From an uncultured Clostridia bacterium (GTDB lineage Bacteria > Bacillota > Clostridia > UBA1381 > UMGS1253), in the NCBI GenBank assembly GCA_934457145.1, contig CAKSHP010000001.1, forward strand, positions 132,751 to 196,750: 64,000 nucleotides of DNA, given 5' to 3'. This document shows, piece after piece, positions 8,567-17,102 of the stretch. The translations under genes were made by a program, and so were the position numbers. The notes beneath the pieces were generated by a model. That model had not been told where the DNA came from, did no database searches, and saw nothing but the letters and a program-made list of their open reading frames with translations. Every line of letters starts with the position of its first letter. Position 1 is the first letter of the stretch.

Positions 8567-8595
8567 ATTATAACATTTTGTTTTGGTGTTGTCAA
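8567..8595 (-). promoter_or_regulatory. Perfect consensus sigma-A promoter of the glmS operon
   Basis: Read on the minus strand: TTGACA (8595-8590), 17-base spacer, TATAAT (8572-8567). The transcript would start near 8560, leaving a leader of only about 34 bases before glmS. Confidence 0.92.
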
Positions 8596-8766
8596 ATAAT
8601 ACGTTTTATTTTCAAAAATAAAAAGGCCGTGTTAAAAAAAATTTAAAAAATTAAAGTAAATATTGCTTTTTATGTTTTTTAAAAAGCTTATTTATTGTTA
8701 CATTTATATAAAACAATAAATTTTTTGTTAAATATGAAAAAAAGTATGGTAATTTTATCTATTAGA

Positions 8767-8775
8767 TGTTATAAT
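8767..8775 (+). promoter_or_regulatory. Extended -10 promoter upstream of secA
   Basis: TGT followed by TATAAT (8770-8775). No good -35 box lies 17 bases upstream, so recognition would rest on the extended -10. The rest of the 308-base gap to glmS is very A+T rich, with no other feature seen. Confidence 0.6.
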
Positions 8776-8834
8776 AAGAAGCGTATGCAGACAAATGTGC
8801 ATATTTAAAACATACAGAAAGGTTTTAATAAGTT

Positions 8835-11570
8835 ATGGGATTATTGGAAAAGATATTCGGAAGCTATTCAGATAAGGAATTAAAACGCATCATACCTATT
8901 GCAAAAAAGGTTGAAAGCTACGACGCACAGATGAGCGCATTGTCTGATGCGGAGCTTAAAGGAAAAACGCAGCAGTTTAAAGAAAGGCTTAAAAACGGCG
9001 AAACGCTTGACAACATTTTGCCCGAGGCATTTGCGGTTGTGCGCGAGGCGGCGTGGAGAGTGCTCGGAATGAAGCACTTTTTCGTGCAGATACTCGGCGG
9101 TATTATTTTGCATCAGGGCAGAATTGCCGAAATGAAAACAGGTGAAGGTAAAACATTGGTTTCAACGCTGCCGGCATATTTAAACGCGCTTTCCGGCAAG
9201 GGAGTGCATATTGTGACGGTAAATGATTATCTTGCAAAGCGCGACAGCGAATGGATGGGCAAGGTTTACAGATTTTTGGGCTTAAGCGTAGGTCTTATAG
9301 TGCATGACCTTGACTCCGAGCAGCGCCGCGAGGCATATAATGCGGATATAACATATGCCACAAACAACGAGCTTGGATTTGACTATCTTCGTGACAACAT
9401 GGTTATATATAAAGACCAGATGGTTCAGCGCGGTCAGAATTATGCAATAATCGATGAGGTTGACTCGATTTTAATCGATGAAGCGAGAACGCCGCTTATT
9501 ATTTCCGGTATGGGAAATAAATCGACTCAGCTTTATCAGATAGCAAACTCTTTTGCGCGCACGCTTAAAGCAAAATACGTTAAAGAAACCGACGACAAAG
9601 AGCTTGACGATGATATTGACGCAGATTACATTGTAAACGAAAAGGCTAAAAACGTTACGCTCACGCCGAAGGGTGTTAAAAAGGCGGAGGAATTTTTCAA
9701 TGTTGAAAACTTATCCGATCCGGAAAACATGCTTATAAGCCATCATATTAACCAGGCAATCAGAGCGCACGGCATTATGAAAAGAGATCGCGAGTATGTT
9801 GTTAAAAACGGCGAGGTTATAATAGTTGACGAGTTTACCGGCCGTCTTATGATGGGCAGACGTTACTCCGACGGTTTGCATCAGGCAATTGAAGCAAAAG
9901 AGGGCGTTAAGGTTGAAAGAGAAAGCAAAACCCTTGCAACGATAACGTTTCAGAATTTCTTCCGCTTATATTCAAAGCTTTCCGGTATGACAGGTACGGC
10001 GCAGACAGAGGAAAAAGAGTTTCAGGAGATTTATTCTTTAGACGTTGTTGTTGTGCCGACAAACCGCGACATGATAAGAGATGATATGGCAGATGTTGTT
10101 TATAAAACGCAAAACGGCAAGTTAATCGCAGTTATAGATCAGATTGAAAAATGTCATCAGATAGGTCAGCCGGTGCTTGTAGGTACGGTGTCTATCGAAA
10201 AGAGCGAACAGATTTCCGCGCTCTTAAAACGCAGAGGCATTAAGCATGAAGTGCTCAATGCGAAATTCCATGAAAAAGAAGCCGAAATCGTGGCACAGGC
10301 AGGTAAGTTCGGAGCGGTAACGATTGCAACGAACATGGCAGGCCGAGGCACGGATATAATTTTGGGCGGTAATGCCGAGTTTATGGCGAAAAGCGAAATG
10401 AAGAAAATGGGCTTTTCGGAAGAGCTTATTGTTGAATCGACAGGCTTTGCCGATACCGATGATGAAGACATTTTAAAGGCGAGAGAAACCTTTAAAGAGC
10501 TTAACGCAAAATATAAAGAGCATATAAAAGACGAAACAAAAAAAGTGACGGATGCGGGCGGACTTTTCATTATAGGCACCGAGCGTCATGAGTCGCGCCG
10601 TATAGATAATCAGCTGCGCGGCCGTGCCGGACGTCAGGGAGATCCCGGTAAGTCAAGATTCTTTTTGTCGCTGGAAGACGACCTTATGCGTCTGTTCGGT
10701 TCGGAGCGAATTGCCGGAATGGTTGATAAGCTCGGATTAAAAGAAGATGAACCGATAGAAGCAAAGATACTTTCAAACGCAATTGAAAATGCGCAAAAGA
10801 AAGTTGAGGGCAACAACTTTGATATCCGTAAACACGTTTTGCAGTATGACGAGGTAATGAACGAGCAGAGAAAGATGATTTATTCTCAGCGTCAGAAGGT
10901 GTTAAACGGAGAAAATATCCACAGCTCGATACTTAAGATGATAGATGAATCGATTGAAAATGCAATTCATGTGTACACAAACGAGCGTCAGGTGGAGCAG
11001 TGGGATTTTGAGGGGCTGAGCTCATATGCGGTTTCAACGTTCGGCGCTCCCGAGGACTGCTTCAGCTACACTCTTGAAGGCTTAAACATGCTCGATACCG
11101 ACATTATAAGAGAGGATTTAAAAGAGTATGCACAAAAAGCTTTAAAACAGCAGGAAGAGCTTTTCGGCGAAAACCTTTCAGAGCTTGAAAGAGTAATACT
11201 TTTAAAAGTTGTTGACACAAAGTGGATGGATCACTTAGACGATATGGAGCAGCTTAAAAACGGTATCGGCCTTAATGCTTATGCGCAGCGCGATCCGGTT
11301 GTTGAATACAGAATTGTCGGTTCGGATATGTATGATGAAATGCTTTTGAATATCACAAACGATACGGTTAAGTATTTCTTCGGTGCGCGTCCGGCTCCGA
11401 AAACGCTTGAGCGCGAACAGGTTGCAAAGCCGACGAGCGAAAATCTCGGCGATGACGGCAGCGTTAAAAAATCTCCGGTTGTTAAAAAAGAAAAAATCGG
11501 AAGAAACGATCCGTGTCCCTGCGGCAGCGGAAAAAAATACAAAAAATGCTGCGGACAAAATGCCGACTGA
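8835..11570 (+). CDS. secA: Protein translocase ATPase SecA
   Basis: Motor ATPase that drives secreted preproteins through SecYEG at the membrane. The 911-residue protein has the Walker A motif in EMKTGEGKTLVSTL, the DEAD-like Walker B in IIDEVDSILIDEARTPLI, the second helicase domain with ATNMAGRGTDI and QLRGRAGRQGD, and the scaffold and wing regions. The C-terminus ends in a complete zinc-binding SEC-C motif (DPCPCGSGKKYKKCCG). AGAAAGG lies 12 bases before the ATG, somewhat far. The usual prfB partner is missing; a histidine phosphatase gene follows after 26 bases. Confidence 0.98.
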   Translation: MGLLEKIFGSYSDKELKRIIPIAKKVESYDAQMSALSDAELKGKTQQFKERLKNGETLDNILPEAFAVVREAAWRVLGMKHFFVQILGGIILHQGRIAEMKTGEGKTLVSTLPAYLNALSGKGVHIVTVNDYLAKRDSEWMGKVYRFLGLSVGLIVHDLDSEQRREAYNADITYATNNELGFDYLRDNMVIYKDQMVQRGQNYAIIDEVDSILIDEARTPLIISGMGNKSTQLYQIANSFARTLKAKYVKETDDKELDDDIDADYIVNEKAKNVTLTPKGVKKAEEFFNVENLSDPENMLISHHINQAIRAHGIMKRDREYVVKNGEVIIVDEFTGRLMMGRRYSDGLHQAIEAKEGVKVERESKTLATITFQNFFRLYSKLSGMTGTAQTEEKEFQEIYSLDVVVVPTNRDMIRDDMADVVYKTQNGKLIAVIDQIEKCHQIGQPVLVGTVSIEKSEQISALLKRRGIKHEVLNAKFHEKEAEIVAQAGKFGAVTIATNMAGRGTDIILGGNAEFMAKSEMKKMGFSEELIVESTGFADTDDEDILKARETFKELNAKYKEHIKDETKKVTDAGGLFIIGTERHESRRIDNQLRGRAGRQGDPGKSRFFLSLEDDLMRLFGSERIAGMVDKLGLKEDEPIEAKILSNAIENAQKKVEGNNFDIRKHVLQYDEVMNEQRKMIYSQRQKVLNGENIHSSILKMIDESIENAIHVYTNERQVEQWDFEGLSSYAVSTFGAPEDCFSYTLEGLNMLDTDIIREDLKEYAQKALKQQEELFGENLSELERVILLKVVDTKWMDHLDDMEQLKNGIGLNAYAQRDPVVEYRIVGSDMYDEMLLNITNDTVKYFFGARPAPKTLEREQVAKPTSENLGDDGSVKKSPVVKKEKIGRNDPCPCGSGKKYKKCCGQNAD

Positions 11571-11596
11571 TAAAAAAGGGGGAGCGTTTGGGCAAT

Positions 11597-12241
11597 ATGA
11601 CAAAGCTTATTTTGGTGCGCCATTGTCAGAGCATGGGAAATATGCTTAAGATTTTTACGGGGCAGACCGATATTGACCTGACCGAACTTGGGAAAAAACA
11701 GGCCGGGCTGCTTTGCGGATATTTAGAAAACTATAATATAGATAAAATCTATTCAAGCGACCTTGTGCGCGCATATAACACAGCGCTTCCGACAGCAAAG
11801 AAAAAAGGCATAGAAATTATAAAGGACAAAAATCTTCGCGAGATAAACGCCGGTATATGGGAGAAGATGCCGTTTGAGGAGATTGAAAAAAACTATAAAA
11901 AACAATACGGCATATGGCTTGGCGATATCGGAAAAGCGGCTTGCCCGGGCGGAGAATCCGTTTTTGATTTGAAAAACAGAATTGAAAAGGAAATTTCAAA
12001 AATCGTTTGCGAAAACGAGGGAAAAACGGTTATGGTTGTGTCGCACGGAACGCCGATTCGGGCTATGTTTTGCATATGGAAAGGCATTGATATTAAAAAC
12101 ATGAGCGATATTTCATGGGTGGCAAATGCATCGGTGTCGGTTGCGGAGTATGAAAATATAAAAGAATTGCCGAAAATTACGCTGTACGGTTATTGCGATT
12201 ATTTAAATGAATATCAGTCAACGCTTCCGGCAAACGTGTGA
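11597..12241 (+). CDS. Histidine phosphatase (phosphoglycerate mutase-like) family protein
   Basis: A 214-residue member of the histidine phosphatase superfamily. The phosphohistidine motif is LVRHCQS (Cys in place of the usual Gly after His), with SSDLVRAYNTA, LREINAGIWE carrying the acid residue, and the second His in VVSHGTPIRAMF. Members act on phosphosugars, cobalamin precursors or phosphoproteins; no substrate can be named. The ATG at 11597 (MTKLILVRH) is chosen because the earlier in-frame codons lie inside the secA 3' end and a GGGGGAG site precedes it. It probably shares a transcript with secA and ends at a strong terminator. Confidence 0.87.
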   Translation: MTKLILVRHCQSMGNMLKIFTGQTDIDLTELGKKQAGLLCGYLENYNIDKIYSSDLVRAYNTALPTAKKKGIEIIKDKNLREINAGIWEKMPFEEIEKNYKKQYGIWLGDIGKAACPGGESVFDLKNRIEKEISKIVCENEGKTVMVVSHGTPIRAMFCIWKGIDIKNMSDISWVANASVSVAEYENIKELPKITLYGYCDYLNEYQSTLPANV

Positions 12242-12256
12242 TAAAAAAGACAAATA

Positions 12257-12299
12257 AAAGGGCGGTGCCTGTCTGTTAGCGGACAGGCACCGCCTCTTT
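12257..12299. terminator. Bidirectional terminator between phosphatase and sialidase-like genes
   Basis: Perfect 13-base GC-rich arms GGCGGTGCCTGTC (12261-12273) and GACAGGCACCGCC (12282-12294) with A and T flanks. Confidence 0.92.
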
Positions 12300-12309
12300 G
12301 CGTTATAAA

Positions 12310-13401
12310 CTATTTTATTTTGCAGATGAAAATTGCATTGTCACTGCCGTATTTTTCGCAGCCTGCCGGCTGCATCCATTCTGCAGCCATAACATAAGAT
12401 TCGTTTTCGGAATTTGCAACGCCGAAGTTTCCGAGCCTTGCTCCGCGTTCGGGCACAACAATAAATTCGCTTTGGCGCTCAAGAGAAACAATGCCGTTTT
12501 TAAAAATTACCCTTGCGGCAAAAAGAGGCGCTCTATGGCGGAAAACATGGTCATTATCAGCACCGCGTCTGGTGTATACCAAATATAAATTATCTTCGGA
12601 TAAAAGCCAGTGCTGCTGGGTGTTATAGTTGGGAAGAATTTCGTCGTCCTCCCAAATCCATTTTTGAGGGGAAGAAAAATTAAGTCCGTCGCTGCTTGTT
12701 GAAACATAGCCGAACATATCGCTTCGCATTGTCAGAAAATATGTGTTTTTATATTTTATAATCGACGGTTCGTAAACGCCGCGGGGATTGTCGGAAACGT
12801 CTATGCTGAGGCGGTTTCCGATTTCCTTTAAAGAAAGGTTTTTGCCGTCAAAGCCGCAGCGCATAACGGAGGAATTAAAATAGCTGTTGGCGCCGGAGGT
12901 GTAGTAAAACGGAATTAAAATATCGCCGTTTTCCGTTTCGAGGCTTTGTCCGCTTCCGTTGCCGGCATTTTCAAATCCGTTTGGCATTTTAACAAATTTC
13001 ATCGGTAAAAAGCTTTCGGTTTTGCTGTCCATAACGCTGTAAAACGTGCGGCGGTTTTTCCCGTTGGGGGCTGAGGCGTTTGGCTCATAGCAGGCGGTGT
13101 GCCCCAGGAGGAGCACTTTTTTTGTTTTTTTATGGTACATAGGCGTTGCGTCGCAGCCGATAAGCGTGTTTTTATTATCCAAAACTATCGGCGCAAGCCC
13201 GTCCTGCGGCTTAAATTTGCTCCATGTTTTTGCGCCGTCGGTGCTTTTGCTCAGCATGATATGCGAAAAAAGGTCGCTTCCGCTGACGTCTAAATTCTGT
13301 GCGGTTGCATACATCACATTCGGCGCGGCACACATTCTTGCATGGACTATGCATGTTTTTTTGTCATAACCGTTTCTTATCTGATATGTGTTATATTCCA
13401 T
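12310..13401 (-). CDS. Sialidase/BNR-repeat beta-propeller protein, probably a glycosidase
   Basis: A 363-residue protein without signal peptide. It contains a clear Asp-box, STDGAKTW, near residues 53-60, and a weaker one in STSSDGLNF, as found in six-bladed sialidase propellers. Conserved-looking segments include NGSGQSLETENGDILIPFYY, RGVYEPSIIKYKNTYFLTMRSD and RRGADNDHVFRHRAPLF, the last resembling active-site loops of putative exo-sialidase-like enzymes. The arginine triad of true sialidases cannot be assigned with confidence, so the substrate is open. Its lack of an export signal suggests action on imported sugars. GGAGG lies 7 bases before the ATG and its own promoter lies upstream. Confidence 0.75.
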   Translation of the reverse strand: MEYNTYQIRNGYDKKTCIVHARMCAAPNVMYATAQNLDVSGSDLFSHIMLSKSTDGAKTWSKFKPQDGLAPIVLDNKNTLIGCDATPMYHKKTKKVLLLGHTACYEPNASAPNGKNRRTFYSVMDSKTESFLPMKFVKMPNGFENAGNGSGQSLETENGDILIPFYYTSGANSYFNSSVMRCGFDGKNLSLKEIGNRLSIDVSDNPRGVYEPSIIKYKNTYFLTMRSDMFGYVSTSSDGLNFSSPQKWIWEDDEILPNYNTQQHWLLSEDNLYLVYTRRGADNDHVFRHRAPLFAARVIFKNGIVSLERQSEFIVVPERGARLGNFGVANSENESYVMAAEWMQPAGCEKYGSDNAIFICKIK

Positions 13402-13436
13402 AATAACCTCCGCTTGGTTTATATAATTTAGTACCT

Positions 13437-13465
13437 ATTATACATTATATTTACCCGGCAGTAAA
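13437..13465 (-). promoter_or_regulatory. Sigma-A promoter of the sialidase-like gene
   Basis: On the minus strand: TTTACT (13465-13460), 17-base spacer, TATAAT (13442-13437). Confidence 0.75.
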
Positions 13466-13492
13466 GAAGTTTTTTTTATTTTTAGAGGTTTT

Positions 13493-13734
13493 TTATTTTT
13501 CGCCCAAAAGATATGTTACGCTTGTTTTTAGTATGCGTGCAATTTCTCTTAATTCATAATCTGCAACAAATCTTGTGCCGATTTCTATTCTTGAGATGCT
13601 GTCGCGCTCGATAATAATTCCCGCAAGTTGCAGCTTTGCCGCAAGCTCGCTTTGCGTGAGACTTCTTTTTCGGCGGATTTCGTGTATTTTTTCGCCGCAA
13701 ATATTTTTTTACCGTTATAATCATAAATTTTCAT
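13493..13734 (-). pseudogene. XRE-family helix-turn-helix regulator interrupted by a frameshift in an A7 run
   Basis: The minus strand starts with ATG (13734-13732, MKIYDYNGKK) behind a GAGGTG site. After a run of seven A (T7 on the plus strand, 13704-13710) the frame is wrong. Two frames further on lies an intact XRE helix-turn-helix: NICGEKIHEIRRKRSLTQSE, then LAAKLQLAG, SISRIEIGTRFVADYEL and a terminal TSVTYLLGEK with a stop at 13493. Eight or five A would join both parts into a normal protein of about 80 residues, like small Clostridial regulators that begin NICGEKI. It is either a recent pseudogene, a slippage-expressed gene or an assembly error. It is divergent from the neighbouring lipoprotein gene. 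Confidence 0.8.
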
Positions 13735-13778
13735 AATTGTAGTATGCACCTCGTTTTGTGTTAATAATAATATTTTTC

Positions 13779-13807
13779 TTGACTTTAACATATTTTTCAT
13801 ATATAAT
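13779..13807 (+). promoter_or_regulatory. Sigma-A promoter of the lipoprotein gene
   Basis: TTGACT (13779-13784), 17-base spacer, TATAAT (13802-13807). It lies between the lipoprotein gene and the divergent XRE relic, so that regulator may once have acted here. Confidence 0.88.
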
Positions 13808-13881
13808 TGTGTTAAAGATAAGAATTTATAAGCTTTTTATAAAAATGAAAAAAGCAAAAACATTATCGGGAGGAAAAGAAG

Positions 13882-14625
13882 ATGAACAAAAAATTAAGAA
13901 GTGTGTTTGCGGTGTTTACGGCGCTGGTTATGGTGTTATCATTTACGGCATGCGGCAAAACCGACTCGGATAATAAATCCGGAGAAACAGGCAAAAAGAC
14001 AGAGTCAAAGGCAGATGAGGCTAAAAAGGTTGCCGATGAGTTTTTAAAGGACATTTCAAAGTTTAAGTTTAAAGACGCAGCAGAGCTTATGGACAAGGAC
14101 GGCGATGTTGAAGATCTTTCAGACGTTAACGGTGTGGATGACTTGGTGAAGCTCGGTTTAGAGGAAGCAAATTCGGCAGCGGGCAATTTGTCGCAGTACG
14201 GACTTGCAGACGACTTTTTGGAAAAAGCGGTCAGAAAAGCGTTTGGCTTTTATTCAATTGACTACGAAATAACCGATGCTAAAGAAAAAGACGACAAAAC
14301 AGTTGAAGTTGATTTTAAAATTGCAGCTGAAAAACCGGATATGAAAGTGCTTGAAAATCCGGCAGAAAAATATGCAAGCGAAATGCAGCAGTATGCAGAA
14401 AGCCTTGCAGGTTCTTTATCGGCAAGTCCGACAGAGGAAGAAAAGGCAAAGCTTACGGGCAAAGTAATAGAACATGTTTACGATTTGGCGTTTGACGATA
14501 TAGAAAAAAATCTTATAAAGGACGACATAAAAGGAACGCTTGTTTTGGAAGAAAAAGACGGCAAGTGGATTATAATTGCAGACGACAGCGATTTAGACGA
14601 TATCGCAAACTGGTTTGAAGAATAA
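13882..14625 (+). CDS. Secreted lipoprotein of unknown function
   Basis: A 247-residue protein that starts with a lipoprotein signal: a basic N-end (MNKKLR), a hydrophobic stretch and the lipobox FTAC at about residues 22-25, followed by a charged Lys/Glu/Asp linker. The mature part is acidic. It begins with an alpha-helical segment (DEAKKVADEFLKDISKFKF) and ends with KDGKWIIIADDSD, a pattern seen in NTF2-like/DUF4878-type lipoproteins, but I do not recognise the family firmly. A GGGAGG site lies 8 bases before the ATG. It is monocistronic, between its own promoter and a strong terminator. Confidence 0.85.
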   Translation: MNKKLRSVFAVFTALVMVLSFTACGKTDSDNKSGETGKKTESKADEAKKVADEFLKDISKFKFKDAAELMDKDGDVEDLSDVNGVDDLVKLGLEEANSAAGNLSQYGLADDFLEKAVRKAFGFYSIDYEITDAKEKDDKTVEVDFKIAAEKPDMKVLENPAEKYASEMQQYAESLAGSLSASPTEEEKAKLTGKVIEHVYDLAFDDIEKNLIKDDIKGTLVLEEKDGKWIIIADDSDLDDIANWFEE

Positions 14626-14638
14626 AAATAAGATATAC

Positions 14639-14680
14639 AAAACGGCGGCGCGGGAAATTTCCCGTGCCGCCGTTTTCGTA
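14639..14680. terminator. Terminator after the lipoprotein gene
   Basis: Arms ACGGCGGCGCGGG and CCCGTGCCGCCGT (one G-T pair) with flanking A4 and T4; it can also serve the convergent GH78-like gene. Confidence 0.9.
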
Positions 14681-14696
14681 CTTAATTTTAGAAAAT

Positions 14697-16799
14697 TTAG
14701 CCTATAACAACTTCGATTTCCTTAGGCGCTATTATATTTACTTCGCTGTCAAGCGTTATATCTATGGTGCCGTAAGGTGTTGGGATTTTTATTTTTGCGC
14801 TTTCAAGACCGAAGAGGTTCGGCGTGAATTTAACTTTTTTCATTCCCGGCTCTAAAATTTCCAGTCCGCTTATTTTGCTCGGAAGCTGATACGACGGGGT
14901 TGCGCCCCATGCATGGCTGTAGTCGAAATTATAGCCTTCAAATGTTATCCACGCTTCTTTAAGACCTTTATTACATTCTTTGTAAAGCTCTTTCCAGCGC
15001 ATTATTTCTTTTAGCCCGTATTTTTCAAAAAGCCCTGTTTTGTAAATCGCTTCAAGCACAAAATGCATAAAATATGGCTGAACACCGTCTAAATTTTCGC
15101 TGTATAATGTGCGCTCCAAAAGATCGCTTGAAATTTTTTCGTCGCAGATATTAAACAGCACGGCTAAAGTGTTGGTATATTTTGAAAAGTATCTGCCGGA
15201 AATGTTCGGCGGACAGAAATCGCCGGTGTTTTCGGTCGGAGTGTTTAAACCGTCGAAATACAAATTTCTTTGTTCGTCAAAAAAGTATCGGTTAAAGGCT
15301 GTTTTAACAGTTAAGCTTTTAACATGATACACAGCGGCGGTTTCGCTTTCCTGTAAAGCGGCAAATATTTTTGAGCAAAGCTGCAGAGCCTTTATATAAA
15401 AAGCGTTTAGCGGAGCCTGCCCCATTGCTTTCGGAGGATGGTGCATATTATGATTTTGCCGCCATGTCCAGTCTATAAACATAAAGCTCGGGGGCGAGTC
15501 TATAATGCCGTTTTCGTCGGTATATGAAAGCATTTTGTCCATAAGGATTTTAACGGAATCACTGCAGTATTTTAATGTCCACACATCGCCTGTGTACATA
15601 TAGTAGTCATAAAGCATCATAACATAGATAAGGCTGTATGTGGTGTGAAACATAAAACCGCCGGACAAGCTGAGATAATCGGCAATGCGGATTAAGTCAA
15701 AGCGGGTAAGCTGTGTGTCGGAAAATGCGTAATACTCTATAAGGCTTTCAATATAATAATCGCCGGCGCAGCCTAAGTTTTCCTGATGGGCGGGGCTGTC
15801 TAAATGAATGCTCTGACGGCAGATACAAAGAGTGTGCAGTCCGAGGTTATAGATATTATTTAAATCACTGTCGCTGCATACAAATAAACCGTTTTCCCCG
15901 TTTGAGGGATAGCGCGTGAAAACAATGCCGGCATCCTTTAGCGTCATTTTGTTTTCCGAAAGATTTTTTATTTTAAGGCGGACTGCCGAAAGCGACGTCA
16001 TGATAAGACTTTGATGATATACATCGCCATCGCCTTTGATTATTTGAATTTGCAAAGGCTTATTTAAAACCTCGCCGGAGGACAGCGTTATTTCAAATTT
16101 TCCATCGGCTTTGATGTCTAAATAAAGATATGCGGAATATATTTTATCATATGTGAAAACATATTCTTTATCGCAGCCGGAATACACATCGATCGGCACG
16201 AAATCCGAAGCGGGCATTTTTGTTCTTGCGAGAATCGGTATTTGCGAGGTTTTTAAGTTCCACGCGGGATTTTCAACCAAAACGGCGTTTTTCCATGTGT
16301 AGCCGTCTTTTGAGTAATCGTAAAAATTGGCGCTCGGATAGTAGTATGCAGGAGAGGCAAGCCAGGTGTCATCGGTTACAATCTCGTCTGATGTGCCGTC
16401 TTCAAAGGTTACCTGGGCGCTTAAAATCAAGCCGCCTCTGCCTAAAGAGCAGTCCGTCTGAACAACGGGGTCGATTTGCACCAAAACAAAAATATCAACG
16501 CTTGTGCCCTCGGCGGTTAAATCATAGGTGCTGAAATACTGATACGGCATCGAAGATGTAAAACCATAGTCGCCGCCTGCGCATACCGGACCTGTGCCGA
16601 CCGTTTCTCCGTTTACATATAAAAAGTATTTGGTATCGGCAAAAATTTTCAGATTAAGCGCAGTTACAGGTTTTTCAAAAACAGTTCTTTTTTTAAAGGC
16701 ACACACTCTGAAATTGTTGTTTTCGCTTTTATCAAACACCGTTTTTCGGCAGGTGATATATTTTTTATTGTCAGTCCATATAAAACTTGCGTTCTTCAT
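14697..16799 (-). CDS. GH78-like alpha-L-rhamnosidase family protein
   Basis: A 700-residue protein with the layout of bacterial alpha-L-rhamnosidases: N-terminal beta-sandwich modules (NLKIFADTKYFLYVNGETVG, a typical substrate-side module), a middle six-hairpin (alpha/alpha)6 catalytic domain and a C-terminal beta domain (GLEILEPGMKKVKFTPNL). The segment LDSPAHQENLGCAGDYYIES matches the GH78 catalytic region, which in characterised enzymes holds the acid residue (usually DCPxRxE; here DSPAHQE). The changed residues mean the activity may not be rhamnosidase. There is no signal peptide, so it is probably cytoplasmic. A CGGAGAT site precedes the ATG. A palindrome lies in the leader and a perfect promoter upstream. 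Confidence 0.82.
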   Translation of the reverse strand: MKNASFIWTDNKKYITCRKTVFDKSENNNFRVCAFKKRTVFEKPVTALNLKIFADTKYFLYVNGETVGTGPVCAGGDYGFTSSMPYQYFSTYDLTAEGTSVDIFVLVQIDPVVQTDCSLGRGGLILSAQVTFEDGTSDEIVTDDTWLASPAYYYPSANFYDYSKDGYTWKNAVLVENPAWNLKTSQIPILARTKMPASDFVPIDVYSGCDKEYVFTYDKIYSAYLYLDIKADGKFEITLSSGEVLNKPLQIQIIKGDGDVYHQSLIMTSLSAVRLKIKNLSENKMTLKDAGIVFTRYPSNGENGLFVCSDSDLNNIYNLGLHTLCICRQSIHLDSPAHQENLGCAGDYYIESLIEYYAFSDTQLTRFDLIRIADYLSLSGGFMFHTTYSLIYVMMLYDYYMYTGDVWTLKYCSDSVKILMDKMLSYTDENGIIDSPPSFMFIDWTWRQNHNMHHPPKAMGQAPLNAFYIKALQLCSKIFAALQESETAAVYHVKSLTVKTAFNRYFFDEQRNLYFDGLNTPTENTGDFCPPNISGRYFSKYTNTLAVLFNICDEKISSDLLERTLYSENLDGVQPYFMHFVLEAIYKTGLFEKYGLKEIMRWKELYKECNKGLKEAWITFEGYNFDYSHAWGATPSYQLPSKISGLEILEPGMKKVKFTPNLFGLESAKIKIPTPYGTIDITLDSEVNIIAPKEIEVVIG

Positions 16800-16814
16800 A
16801 TTAAATCTCCGTGA

Positions 16815-16834
16815 TTTCGGGCAGATGCCCGAAA
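16815..16834 (-). promoter_or_regulatory. Perfect 9+9 palindrome in the leader of the GH78-like gene
   Basis: Arms TTTCGGGCA (16815-16823) and TGCCCGAAA (16826-16834) separated by GA. It lies between the predicted transcription start (about 16847) and the ribosome site, a good place for an operator or a translation-blocking hairpin. Confidence 0.55.
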
Positions 16835-16853
16835 CATCTTTATATTTGCGTTT

Positions 16854-16882
16854 ATTATAGCATATATAAGCAGTCGTGTCAA
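16854..16882 (-). promoter_or_regulatory. Perfect consensus promoter of the GH78-like gene
   Basis: On the minus strand: TTGACA (16882-16877), 17-base spacer ending TGC, TATAAT (16859-16854). Confidence 0.92.
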
Positions 16883-17027
16883 ATTTAAAAGGCGCATTTT
16901 AAGTTTTTTAAAACAAAGAATTTAAAAGAATATCTTTAAAATAGTTAGTTTAAAGCAAAAATAGGAGTGTAAGTTAATTTTTTAAGAAATATTGCGCCGC
17001 AACAGCAAAATAAGAGCGCAAAACGGC

Positions 17028-17056
17028 TTGACAAAGCAAGAACGTTATGCTAAACT
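17028..17056 (+). promoter_or_regulatory. Promoter of the ABC exporter operon
   Basis: TTGACA (17028-17033), 17-base spacer ending TGC, TAAACT (17051-17056). It supports the later ATG at 17103 as the exporter start. Confidence 0.75.
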
Positions 17057-17102
17057 GCATACGAAAAACATTTTGCAGTTTCACTATACAGGGGGTGTTT
17101 TC

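Noticed and set aside
8527..8834. Possible glmS ribozyme upstream of glmS
   Set aside because: The perfect promoter at 8567-8595 leaves a leader of only ~34 bases and no ribozyme core is seen.
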